Of a DNA stretch of 16,949 nucleotides, positions 1-7,597 are shown piece by piece. Under the pieces are notes generated by a model. It saw only the letters and a program-made list of their open reading frames with translations, made no database searches and was not told where the DNA came from. The position numbers and the translations under genes were made by a program. The stretch's first letter is position 1, and each line of letters opens with the position of its first letter. The stretch is taken from NCBI GenBank assembly GCA_028293095.1, contig JAQGPK010000118.1:1-16949 (forward strand). Reading direction: 5' to 3'. Source of the stretch: Chlamydiia bacterium (GTDB lineage: Bacteria > Chlamydiota > Chlamydiia > Chlamydiales > FEN-1388).

Positions 1-59
1 AAATAACCAATACTATTTGAAGTAAGTTGAAAACAGTACTTCACTGAAAGCGCAACAAG

Positions 60-698
60 TTATGTAACTACTTTAAAATGGGCAATACCATCATCTGTAA
101 TACCTGAATTTCCTGTAAGATCAAGAGCTGTTAGTGAAGTATTTGCTGAAAGTATGCAAAGATGTCTATCTCCAAGGCCACATGCGCCTAATGAAAGCGC
201 GGTAAGATGGGGAAATAGGATTGGCAGGCTTTGATAAGTGAGTACACGGGGCACTGGAAGAGGTGCTGGCGGACGACGAAAGCAGCTACAGAAAGCTTCC
301 TCATTTTCCTTTTTTAACGGGTTCATAGTAAAGTTTAGTTTTGAAATAGACTTTCCATAAATTTCTAGCTTTTTATAAAGGGATGGGGGAATTTCATTCC
401 GATATTTTATAGCAAGGGCTGTTAAAGCAAGTAATTCACTTTTGGATGATTTAATATATTCAGCGCGGATTTGATAAAAGCGCCTAGCAGTAAGGCAAAA
501 ATTTTTCACACTACTGTCACATTCTGTCGTCATAAAGAGCTCTTTATTTTGTAGGAAGTGCATGATCGCTAGAATTATTTCTTCTGACAAGTGCGTAAAT
601 GATTTCTTAGAAGTCGGTGTTGCAGTAGAAGCGCTAGAGGTAAGCTGTAGTCTTGCCATCGAATTCGTGAGTGTCGTTTCATAAGCTACTGATTGCAT
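60..698 (-). CDS. F-box / leucine-rich-repeat protein, apparently cut short within the LRR domain
   Basis: The 212-residue protein has a Ser/Thr-rich N-terminus (1-33), then an F-box-like helical segment at about 34-83 (LSEEIILAIMHFL at the start, TARRFYQIRAEYI at the end), a charged linker, and LRR units beginning LTALSL (165) and LTALDL (189). F-box domains normally dock a substrate-binding protein onto Skp1-cullin ubiquitin ligases in eukaryotes, and intracellular bacteria use such proteins as effectors; that role here is inference. No cleavable signal peptide is evident, which would suit type III export. The ORF stops at TAA (60-62), at the residue that should precede the next LRR, and the same frame continues LVALSV... 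to the window edge. The gene may therefore be interrupted by a nonsense change. The start ATG lacks a clear Shine-Dalgarno, but a promoter-like pair lies just upstream. Confidence 0.72.
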   Translation of the reverse strand: MQSVAYETTLTNSMARLQLTSSASTATPTSKKSFTHLSEEIILAIMHFLQNKELFMTTECDSSVKNFCLTARRFYQIRAEYIKSSKSELLALTALAIKYRNEIPPSLYKKLEIYGKSISKLNFTMNPLKKENEEAFCSCFRRPPAPLPVPRVLTYQSLPILFPHLTALSLGACGLGDRHLCILSANTSLTALDLTGNSGITDDGIAHFKVVT

Positions 699-722
699 AG
701 TGAGTTTTTTTGGTATCTATTT

Positions 723-751
723 TTTATAAAATGGCGCTATAACCCCTTCAA
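723..751 (-). promoter_or_regulatory. Candidate sigma70-type promoter for the F-box gene
   Basis: On the minus strand TTGAAG (746-751) and TATAAA (723-728) are separated by 17 bases. This would start transcription about 15-20 bases before the ATG at 698. The -35 hexamer lies inside the palindrome at 743-761. This is a consensus match by eye only. Confidence 0.4.
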
Positions 752-761
752 ATTGAAGGGG
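743..761. promoter_or_regulatory. Perfect 19-bp palindrome (candidate operator) between divergent genes
   Basis: CCCCTTCAA, one central A, then TTGAAGGGG: nine perfect base pairs around a single base. It sits between two divergent start codons and covers the candidate -35 of the F-box gene. No T-run follows on either strand, so a regulator-binding site is more likely than a terminator. The regulator is unknown. Confidence 0.5.
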
Positions 762-897
762 CAAACTGTAATTAAAAAGGTATAAAAATAACAAGCTAAA
801 ATGACGCAATATTTTTTAGAAAATAGTTTGTCATTTCAAATAAATCCAACGCAATGAGATACTCATTTTTTATGAAAGCAACACATCAAACCTTATT

Positions 898-1659
898 ATG
901 CATGAACTTCGCGAACAAATTACTTTAGAAAGTTCTGGTCAAAAAATATTTGGTATACTTCATCTTCCCAATAGCCCACCGCAAAAACAGTTTCCAGCAG
1001 TTCTTTTATGCCATGGTTTCGGCGGTAATAAAAGCGGGAAATTTCGCCTTTTCGTGCGACTTTCAGAACGATTAGCAAAAGAGGGAATTGCCTCCTTTCG
1101 TTTTGATTGTCGGGGGGCAGGAGATAGTGAAGGTGATTTTGCGGACACAACAATTCAAGGCCTCATAGATGATACAAAAGTTGCCATGGATTGGCTATGC
1201 CAACATCCTCGCATAGATTCTCATCATATCTCTATCCTAGGCCGCTCACTTGGTGGGATGATTGCTGTTTTATCAAGCTCCTCCTTTATACTCTCATCTA
1301 TTATCCTGTGCGCCCCTGTTTTTGATGCAAAGCCCTGGTTACAGCGAAGTAAAGATCACTTTGAACATCAAGGTGTTTTAATGGGTGAGACCTTTCTTCA
1401 AGAGTGTAAAGAGCTTGATGTCATCTCCAAACTACGCCTTTTAAACCATGTGCCTCTTTTACATATTCAAGGAAATCAAGATAAGACGATTGAAAAATAT
1501 CATAGCAAGCAGTATGAATTGGAACGCTCGCAAGCAGTTGCAGAGACAAAGTTTATACAGCTTCTGGCATCCGATCACGATTTTGCAGATGTGAAGGACC
1601 AAGAAGTGTTTCTGGAGGAGATAGTGAAATGGATGAAAAAAAAGACAACCAAGAGTTAA
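898..1659 (+). CDS. Alpha/beta hydrolase (serine esterase/acyltransferase-like)
   Basis: This is a 253-residue cytosolic alpha/beta hydrolase fold protein. Visible elements in order are the oxyanion-hole HGFGG motif (39-43), FDCRGAGDSEG (69-79) after strand 4, the nucleophile elbow GRSLGG with Ser117, a likely acid Asp195 in GNQDKT, and His227 in SDHDF. A complete Ser-Asp-His triad is therefore present. Length and motifs fit the dienelactone hydrolase/BAAT-like esterase group; the substrate cannot be read from the sequence. The gene overlaps the next one (pfp) by 31 bases and is surely co-transcribed with it. I recall the same hydrolase-PFP adjacency in Chlamydia (the CT206 region, 'predicted acyltransferase'), which supports orthology. 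The ATG at 898 has no obvious Shine-Dalgarno; an ATG at 872 is out of frame. Confidence 0.88.
   Translation: MHELREQITLESSGQKIFGILHLPNSPPQKQFPAVLLCHGFGGNKSGKFRLFVRLSERLAKEGIASFRFDCRGAGDSEGDFADTTIQGLIDDTKVAMDWLCQHPRIDSHHISILGRSLGGMIAVLSSSSFILSSIILCAPVFDAKPWLQRSKDHFEHQGVLMGETFLQECKELDVISKLRLLNHVPLLHIQGNQDKTIEKYHSKQYELERSQAVAETKFIQLLASDHDFADVKDQEVFLEEIVKWMKKKTTKS
1614..1620 (+). promoter_or_regulatory. Strong ribosome binding site for pfp, inside the upstream gene
   Basis: GGAGGAG lies eight bases before the ATG at 1629 and within the last codons of the hydrolase gene. It fixes the pfp start and accounts for the 31-base overlap by independent or coupled initiation. Confidence 0.75.
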
Positions 1660-3278
1660 GCCCTTTACAAAAAGCTCGCTTAAAGTACTCCCCAAAAATC
1701 CCTCAAATACTTCAAAACATCTCTGCAGTTAGTTTTGAGATAGGCGATCAAAGTTTATCAGTTGACTCTTTCCCACAAATTTCCTTAAACCCTCAACTTC
1801 GTCTTATTTCACAGGACCTAGAAACGCTCTCAAAACCTCTGAGAGTTGGCGTTGTTCTTTCTGGAGGGCAAGCAGCAGGTGGCCATAATGTACTGACTGG
1901 ACTTTTTGATGCGGTACAAGAACTTCATCCTGAAAGTCGACTTTTTGGCTTTCTAAATGGCCCTTCAGGAATCCCTAAGAAAAAATATATTGAACTCACA
2001 AAGGAGTATCTAGCACCTTTTAGAAATCAAGGTGGCTTTGATGCGATCGGCTCAGGTCGCACTAAAATAGAGACCCCCGATCAATTTGAAGAGGCTTTAA
2101 AAACGTGTCAAGAGCTTGATCTTGATGGTCTTCTTATTATTGGGGGTGATGATTCCAATACAAATGCAGCGCACCTTGCGGAGTTCTTTTTAGAGCGTGG
2201 CTGCAAAACCTCTGTAATCGGCGTGCCCAAAACAATTGATGGAGATCTACAAAATGAGAACATTGAAATTTCCTTTGGCTTTGATACTGCCTGCAAAATC
2301 TATTCTGAGACTATAGGAAACATTGCTCGAGATGCCATCTCCGCTAAAAAGTACTACTACTTTATCAAACTGATGGGCCGTTCTGCCTCTCATGTCACGC
2401 TTGAATGTGCACTCAATACTCATCCCAATCTTGCGCTCATTGCAGAAGAAATTCAAGAAAACAAAGAGACGCTTGTAGATGTAGCTTCAATGATTGCAGA
2501 TCTTGTAGTAGCTCGTAATGAGCAGGGAAAAGAGTATGGAGTGATTTTAATTCCGGAAGGCGTCATTGAGTTTTTGAGCGATATAAAGGCTCTTATTAAA
2601 GAGCTGAATCTATTGTTAGCGACATCTGGTGTGCATTCAAAAAATCTTGAAGAGCTGCATAGCTTTTCGAAAAAAATTGAGTATATCGTTCCACTTTTGA
2701 GTGAAGCTGCAAAGAGCTGTTTTATGCTTTTACCATCTCTTCTTCAAGGCCAATTTCTGATTGATCGTGATCCTCACGGGAATGTTCAAGTGTCAAAAAT
2801 TGAAACTGAGCGGCTTTTTATCCATGTTGTCGAAGAGGAGCTTTGCAAGAGACGAAAAAGAGGGGAGTATCATGGCTCTTTTTCAGGTCAGCCAATTTTT
2901 TGCGGATATGAAGGGAGAGCGTGCCTACCTAGTAACTTTGATGCAGACTACTGCTATAGTTTAGGAAGACTTTCTGCCGCGCTTATTCGCCATCAAAAAA
3001 CTGGCTACATGGCTGCAATTACAAATTTGAATAAACCTGCAGCTCTTTGGAAAGCAATTGGTGCACCTTTACATGCTATGATGGGGCTAGAGTCACGCAA
3101 TGGAAAACTAAAGCCTGTCATTAAAAAAGCTCTTGTCAATTTAACAAGTGGCTCTTTTCAACAATTTACAAAACTAAGAGAGCTGTGGCGCCTTCAAGAT
3201 CATTACGCACAACCAGGACCTATACAATTTTTTGGCCCGAAAGAGATTGTAGACAGTATCCCTTTGTCACTTCAATAG
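1629..3278 (+). CDS. pfp: Pyrophosphate--fructose 6-phosphate 1-phosphotransferase (long PPi-PFK)
   Basis: The enzyme transfers phosphate from PPi to fructose 6-phosphate, reversibly, giving fructose 1,6-bisphosphate in glycolysis/gluconeogenesis in the cytosol. The 549-residue length fits the long plant-beta-subunit-like class rather than the roughly 320-residue ATP enzymes. Signature motifs are GGQAAGGHN (79-87), GGDDSN (172-177), where the second Asp is the residue associated with PPi rather than ATP use, PKTIDGDL (200-207) with Lys201 and catalytic Asp204, and MGRSASH (249-255) for sugar-phosphate binding. The start is fixed by the strong ribosome binding site at 1614-1620. Chlamydiae lack ATP-PFK and use this class, and in Chlamydia two paralogues flank the hydrolase; only the downstream copy is present here. 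The gene ends 19 bases from a convergent gene, with no clear terminator between. Confidence 0.95.
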   Translation: MDEKKDNQELSPLQKARLKYSPKIPQILQNISAVSFEIGDQSLSVDSFPQISLNPQLRLISQDLETLSKPLRVGVVLSGGQAAGGHNVLTGLFDAVQELHPESRLFGFLNGPSGIPKKKYIELTKEYLAPFRNQGGFDAIGSGRTKIETPDQFEEALKTCQELDLDGLLIIGGDDSNTNAAHLAEFFLERGCKTSVIGVPKTIDGDLQNENIEISFGFDTACKIYSETIGNIARDAISAKKYYYFIKLMGRSASHVTLECALNTHPNLALIAEEIQENKETLVDVASMIADLVVARNEQGKEYGVILIPEGVIEFLSDIKALIKELNLLLATSGVHSKNLEELHSFSKKIEYIVPLLSEAAKSCFMLLPSLLQGQFLIDRDPHGNVQVSKIETERLFIHVVEEELCKRRKRGEYHGSFSGQPIFCGYEGRACLPSNFDADYCYSLGRLSAALIRHQKTGYMAAITNLNKPAALWKAIGAPLHAMMGLESRNGKLKPVIKKALVNLTSGSFQQFTKLRELWRLQDHYAQPGPIQFFGPKEIVDSIPLSLQ

Positions 3279-3297
3279 CAGCTCTTGCGCAATCTAA

Positions 3298-4485
3298 CTA
3301 CTGCATGCAGCATAACCCCTCACTGGGAGGTACGCTTGTAAGTGTAACGTTATTGAGAGCTGCGGTGTTTTCTTGATGCAATTGCTCGGTCAATTCAGCC
3401 TGAGTAGATAGCTCCGCTTCTGCAGCTTTTCTAATCAGTTCATTAGGTATGAGACTTGCAAGTATACGCGCCTTTTGAAGAGGAAGTTTTGGAACAATAA
3501 GATTCTCAATGGCATAGGAGATCAGCTCTTTTGCGTTATGAGGAGTGTCAGCACAATATTCAAGAGCATTCTCAATTTCCTCTTTCATTCCATTTATATC
3601 CTCCTTTTCGAGGCAATTCATTAAAGATTGAAAGATCCTATTTTCTGTAAACCATTCGATAGCGGTTTTTTGACAGGGGATCAATGCAGCAATATGTATG
3701 GCAAATTTTGGGTTCTCATTAACCACTTTTGTTGCAAGCTTTGCAAGGGTTGAAGAGTGCATAGGATTGCCGCTCATATAACTTTTAATATGCGCAAGAA
3801 CTACTCGTGTATCTTGATCGCGACATTTTAAACATAGATTAAATAGAAAAGAGGAAAGAAGCATATCTCTAACACTTGCAGGGTATGCTCTTTTCATATA
3901 GTCAAGGGAAGTGTCTACTCCCCATTTTTTATAAATCAATTGCGTTGTGTTAGAAAGTTTCCTTACTTTATCATGATCCTCGTTTGTTTTAACTTCTGTA
4001 ATCTGCGCTATAAACTGAATCGCTGCACCTGTTTCACTCCTCGAAAAGAGTTTCTTAAGGGCACATGCATAATGATGATCCAAGCTTAATATACTCGTAC
4101 TCTCAGTAATGAAAAAAATTGCTTTGTTTACCCGATATACAGTAGCCATAATTTTTTTTGCAAAAGAAGCAATTATATCAAAGAAGGGGTCTCGATTTGG
4201 CTCTATTGCTTTTATGGTGCTTTTTAGACTCTGCCAATCAAATTCCAGTGTTTCCATGTAACACAAGAGAGTTTCCATGCTTTGTATATACTTTGATTTC
4301 TGATGAATTCCATTTTTCCCAATTTCTGCTTTGATATCGACTATTGCTTTTTCAATGCGCGATGTGAGAGTTTCTTCTTGCCTTTGATACTGGTAACTAC
4401 TATCAAGGCTATTTGCCATAAAATTTTGATAAAGTTCATGTGACTCGCCATATATATTGATAATATTATTTCTAATTGTAATCAT
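3298..4485 (-). CDS. Hypothetical helical protein, tandem paralogue A (third in cluster)
   Basis: The family is not recognised. The 395-residue protein has no signal peptide or clear membrane segment and appears almost entirely alpha-helical and soluble. The N-terminal half has a charged helical region followed by an aromatic helix (near 113-127, VYRVNKAIFFITEST). The C-terminal half (about 240-360) is strongly conserved with its two neighbours: HSSTLAKLA, AALIPCQKTAIEWFTENRIF (TAIEWFT at 274-280), a CADT..AKELISYAIENLI block, and a final LASLIPNELIRKAAEAEL helix. Repeated helix pairs suggest an alpha-solenoid (HEAT/ARM-like) fold; this is inference. The last 30 residues are unique to this copy and end in SEGLCCMQ. 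It starts five bases after paralogue B ends, so it is the last gene of a minus-strand operon. Confidence 0.85.
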   Translation of the reverse strand: MITIRNNIINIYGESHELYQNFMANSLDSSYQYQRQEETLTSRIEKAIVDIKAEIGKNGIHQKSKYIQSMETLLCYMETLEFDWQSLKSTIKAIEPNRDPFFDIIASFAKKIMATVYRVNKAIFFITESTSILSLDHHYACALKKLFSRSETGAAIQFIAQITEVKTNEDHDKVRKLSNTTQLIYKKWGVDTSLDYMKRAYPASVRDMLLSSFLFNLCLKCRDQDTRVVLAHIKSYMSGNPMHSSTLAKLATKVVNENPKFAIHIAALIPCQKTAIEWFTENRIFQSLMNCLEKEDINGMKEEIENALEYCADTPHNAKELISYAIENLIVPKLPLQKARILASLIPNELIRKAAEAELSTQAELTEQLHQENTAALNNVTLTSVPPSEGLCCMQ

Positions 4486-4490
4486 AGGTA

Positions 4491-5600
4491 CTACTTTGTT
4501 GTTTTCTGACTATAGTTTATTAAAATTTCCTCTTCTGCCGCTTTTCTAATCGTCTCATCAGGAATTAAGCTTGCAAGTAGACGTGCTTTTTGAATCCTTA
4601 GTGTCGGTTTAATAAGATTTTCAATTGCATAGGAGATCAGCTCTTTTGCGTCATGACGAGTATCAGCGCAGCATTCAAGCGCAAAGGTGATTCGCTTTTT
4701 AACTCCCTGTATATCAGTAGTAGCTCGAACATTGATTAAAAATGAAAAAATCTGGTTTTCTGTAAACCATTCGATAGCGGTTTTTTGACTGGGTATTAAT
4801 GCGGCAATTTGTATGGCAAGTTTGGTATTATTTTTTAAAACTTTTTTAGCTAGATGAGCGAGTGTTGCAGAATGCGCGGGATTTTCACGGAGATACCTTT
4901 TGATAAGTGATAGGACTATTCCGGCTTCTTGATCATGACCTACCAAGGATATTTTATAAAGAAGGGAGGAAAAATGAACATAGATTAGCTGTGTTGGATG
5001 TAGTTTCTCTATGTAGTCAAGAACTGCATCTAGCCCACATTTGATATAAACCAATACTGGCAATTGAATGCACAGTTCTTCTGCATTATTTTTTGGGATA
5101 TGTTCTATAAATTGTAGTGCAGTAGCAAATCCATGTTTTGAATAAAGTGTACTAAAGGCAGCTACGCAGTGATTTATTGCTCGAAAGCCGCCCTTGTCTT
5201 CTAGGATGAAAAAAATCGCGCTGTTTATCCGGTACAGGGTAGCCATGATTCTGTTTGCAGAAGAGCTAAGTTCATTCACGTATGGATTACTATTTTGTTC
5301 TACTATTCGTATGGTACTTTCCAGATCCAGCCAATCACATTTCAATGTTTCGAAGTAACAGTACAAACTTTGCATTTTCACATTTTCTAAAGTCTTTGGA
5401 CTCTCTTGATATTGAGCTTCTCTCTCACGTCTACAAACTTCATTTTTTATATTTTCCAAAGTTTTTATAATCAGCAGAGTGATCGTCTCTCCTTGTTCTC
5501 GATAGCGCTTAATAACAACAGGCTTATTTGGTGCAAAAAGTTGAAAAATTTCAGCGGATTGACCAAATATTGAAATACTATTACTGCTAATTGAGTTCAT
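4491..5600 (-). CDS. Hypothetical helical protein, tandem paralogue B (middle copy)
   Basis: This 369-residue protein of unrecognised family is closely related to its downstream neighbour. Over residues 261-350 of each I count 62 of 90 identical positions by hand, with no gaps, and TAIEWFT falls at 274-280 in both. The N-terminal halves are also colinear (CYFETLKCDW here, CYMETLEFDW in copy A; RIMATLYRINSAIFFI against KIMATVYRVNKAIFFI) but more diverged. It lacks the C-terminal tail of copy A and ends shortly after the conserved RKAAEEEI helix. There is no signal peptide. Its start codon overlaps the stop of paralogue C by one base (TAATG on the minus strand), implying translational coupling. 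Confidence 0.85.
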   Translation of the reverse strand: MNSISSNSISIFGQSAEIFQLFAPNKPVVIKRYREQGETITLLIIKTLENIKNEVCRREREAQYQESPKTLENVKMQSLYCYFETLKCDWLDLESTIRIVEQNSNPYVNELSSSANRIMATLYRINSAIFFILEDKGGFRAINHCVAAFSTLYSKHGFATALQFIEHIPKNNAEELCIQLPVLVYIKCGLDAVLDYIEKLHPTQLIYVHFSSLLYKISLVGHDQEAGIVLSLIKRYLRENPAHSATLAHLAKKVLKNNTKLAIQIAALIPSQKTAIEWFTENQIFSFLINVRATTDIQGVKKRITFALECCADTRHDAKELISYAIENLIKPTLRIQKARLLASLIPDETIRKAAEEEILINYSQKTTK

Positions 5601-6646
5601 TATTCATACTCATTTGTTTCATTATTAATACTAGTTACTTGCAACTCCGCTTCTGCAGCTTGCCTGATAGCCTCATCAGGAATTAAGCATATAAATGTAC
5701 GTCTCGTCTGAAGGTCAAGAGCTGGAGTAATAAGATTTTCAAGTGCATAGGAGACAATTTCCTTTGCACTGTGGATCGAATCAGAACAACATGCAAGAGC
5801 AAGCGCGATTTCACTCTGCACAGTTTCTACGTCTTCCTCTTCTAGAGTATCAACTAAAAACGAAAAAATTTCACTGTCAGTAAACCATTCTATAGCAGTT
5901 TCTCGAGAGGGAATTAAGGCTGCAATTCGCATTGCAAGTTCAGGGCTTCTTTCTACAGTACTTGTTGCAAGATGTGCAATTGTAATGGAGTGCACGGGAT
6001 TGCAGCTCAAATGGCTTTTGATGATAGTAAGCGCTGCTTGATCATTTTCTTCTATGCCTGTCTCGAGTAAATTTTTGATGAAAAGAAGAGTAAGAGTGCT
6101 TTTTGCTTTTGGCTCCTGCTCCTTAAGAAACTGAATGACTGCCTCTAACCCGAGCTTCTCATAAATTAAAGTTGGTAAAGAAGAATTCATCTCAGCTCTT
6201 GATTCTTCGCTAACAATCTGTTCTATAAAATGCTGAGCACTCCCTATTCCATGTTCAGAAAGAAGCTGGGTAATGGCTGATGTGTATTGCTTATGCAAGA
6301 GTTCTTTGTAAGGAGTTAAAAAAATAAAAATTTCCTTATTAGTCTGATGCGCTATTTTCATAATTTTATGAGCCAGAGCAGTGAGTGCGTTTGTCGACGC
6401 TTCATTACCTTGTGTTATTTGTCGTATCCTATCTTTTAAAACTAACCAACCGCTTTGTATTAGCTGTAATTGTGATTGTAGAGTCTCTAGTTTTGCTTTA
6501 CTCAATGCTTGATCGATGATCCTCGTAATCTTTTCTTCTTGCTCTTGATGTAATTGAATGAGAAGCGGCTGGTATATCGCTATAGGATAAATAATTGAAC
6601 TACATTGGCCAAATAATGAAATGATATCTTCTTGAAGTGTTAACAT
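5600..6646 (-). CDS. Hypothetical helical protein, tandem paralogue C (first in cluster)
   Basis: At 348 residues this is the most diverged of the three paralogues and the first transcribed. It keeps the opening pattern DIISLFGQ shared with copy B (SISIFGQ), the KIMKIAHQTNKEIFIF helix, and the C-terminal block AALIPSRETAIEWFTDSEIF (TAIEWFT at 250-256) followed by the AKEIVSYALENLI and LIPDEAIRQAAEAEL helices. Relative to the other two it lacks about 24 residues in the N-terminal half, around the CYxETL segment. It starts 15 bases after the oppF stop, so it is probably read from the oppDF transcript. The leader before its ATG (AAAGTAGTA...) resembles that of copy A, as if the leader was duplicated with the gene. 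The function is unknown. Confidence 0.85.
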   Translation of the reverse strand: MLTLQEDIISLFGQCSSIIYPIAIYQPLLIQLHQEQEEKITRIIDQALSKAKLETLQSQLQLIQSGWLVLKDRIRQITQGNEASTNALTALAHKIMKIAHQTNKEIFIFLTPYKELLHKQYTSAITQLLSEHGIGSAQHFIEQIVSEESRAEMNSSLPTLIYEKLGLEAVIQFLKEQEPKAKSTLTLLFIKNLLETGIEENDQAALTIIKSHLSCNPVHSITIAHLATSTVERSPELAMRIAALIPSRETAIEWFTDSEIFSFLVDTLEEEDVETVQSEIALALACCSDSIHSAKEIVSYALENLITPALDLQTRRTFICLIPDEAIRQAAEAELQVTSINNETNEYE

Positions 6647-6661
6647 AAATTACTACTTTTT

Positions 6662-7597
6662 TTAGTTTATGAAATGGCAAGCTACAAAGTGGTCTTTTTG
6701 ATGCTCTTTTAATAGAGGTTTTTCTTGTCTACAAAGAGCTGTTGCAAAAGGGCAACGGGTATGAAATGGGCAACCCGTAGGAGGGTCAAGAGGTGAAGGC
6801 GGCTCACCAAGTAAGAGAGTACGCGCTCTTTTTTTTTCCTTTTCTGGGTCTGCGATCGGAACTGCAGAAAGCAATGCTTTGGTATAAGGGTGAAGAGGTG
6901 TTCTATAAAGCATTTCTACAGGAGCGAGCTCTACAAGATGGCCCAAATAAAAAACTGCTACCCTATGTGCTAAAAAGCGAAGCGTTGCAAGATCATGGGT
7001 GATGAAGAGATAGGTGAGCTGCAATTTAATTTGGAGCTCTTTGAGTAGGTCTAGAATCTGTAGTCTAATTGAAGCATCTAAAGAGGAGAGTGGCTCATCA
7101 AGCACGAGAAGCTCAGGTTCTACGCTTAATGCTCTTGCGATCGACACGCGTTGCTTTTGTCCACCAGAGAGCTCATAAGGATAGCGATCTGCAAGTTCTA
7201 CTGGCAGGTGCACGAGCTTTAGCATCGCATTGACTTGTGGAGGCAGGTCATGCGTGGTAAAAGCCTCTAAGAGGTGCTCTTTGATAGTCATGCGTGGATT
7301 TAAGGAGCTATCTGGGTCTTGAAAGATCATTTGCATGTGCTTTCTAAATTTTCTGAGCTCCTTTTGAGATAATTGAGAGAGATCTTGATTACGGAAAATT
7401 ACTTTTCCGCTTGTTGGCTGCTCGAGTGCTAAAAGAGACTTGCCTAACGTGGACTTTCCCGAACCGCTTTCGCCAACAATACCGATTGTCTCTCCACGTT
7501 TTCCAGAAAGCGAAACGTTATTCAGTGCAATGAGATTTTTTTTACCCACAGAATAGGTAACAGTAATGGCTTGTAATTCAAAATGTGGGTATTTCAT
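6662..7597 (-). CDS. oppF: Oligopeptide ABC transporter ATP-binding protein OppF
   Basis: One of the two cytoplasmic ATPases that power peptide import through OppB/OppC. The 311-residue protein has Walker A GESGSGKST (42-50), Q-loop Gln93, ABC signature LSGGQ (143-147), Walker B LLVLDEP (163-169) and switch His201. The C-terminal oligopeptide/dipeptide domain is complete, with HPYTKALLSAVP and a Cys cluster (C276, C282, C289, C307), a feature of the Opp/Dpp ATPases that has been linked to an iron-sulfur cluster in some members. Its ATG overlaps the oppD stop by four bases (ATGA), so the two subunits are translationally coupled. Full length and the SGGQ signature support OppF over OppD. Confidence 0.93.
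   Translation of the reverse strand: MKYPHFELQAITVTYSVGKKNLIALNNVSLSGKRGETIGIVGESGSGKSTLGKSLLALEQPTSGKVIFRNQDLSQLSQKELRKFRKHMQMIFQDPDSSLNPRMTIKEHLLEAFTTHDLPPQVNAMLKLVHLPVELADRYPYELSGGQKQRVSIARALSVEPELLVLDEPLSSLDASIRLQILDLLKELQIKLQLTYLFITHDLATLRFLAHRVAVFYLGHLVELAPVEMLYRTPLHPYTKALLSAVPIADPEKEKKRARTLLLGEPPSPLDPPTGCPFHTRCPFATALCRQEKPLLKEHQKDHFVACHFIN

Noticed and set aside
799..836. AAATGAC ... GTCATTT inverted repeat in the divergent intergenic region
   Set aside because: Seven base pairs with a 24-base loop in AT-rich DNA is within chance expectation.
3301..3310. CTGCATGCAG palindrome at the pfp/paralogue A junction
   Set aside because: It is a short 10-base palindrome with no loop and no T-run, lying within the last codons of paralogue A; probably chance.
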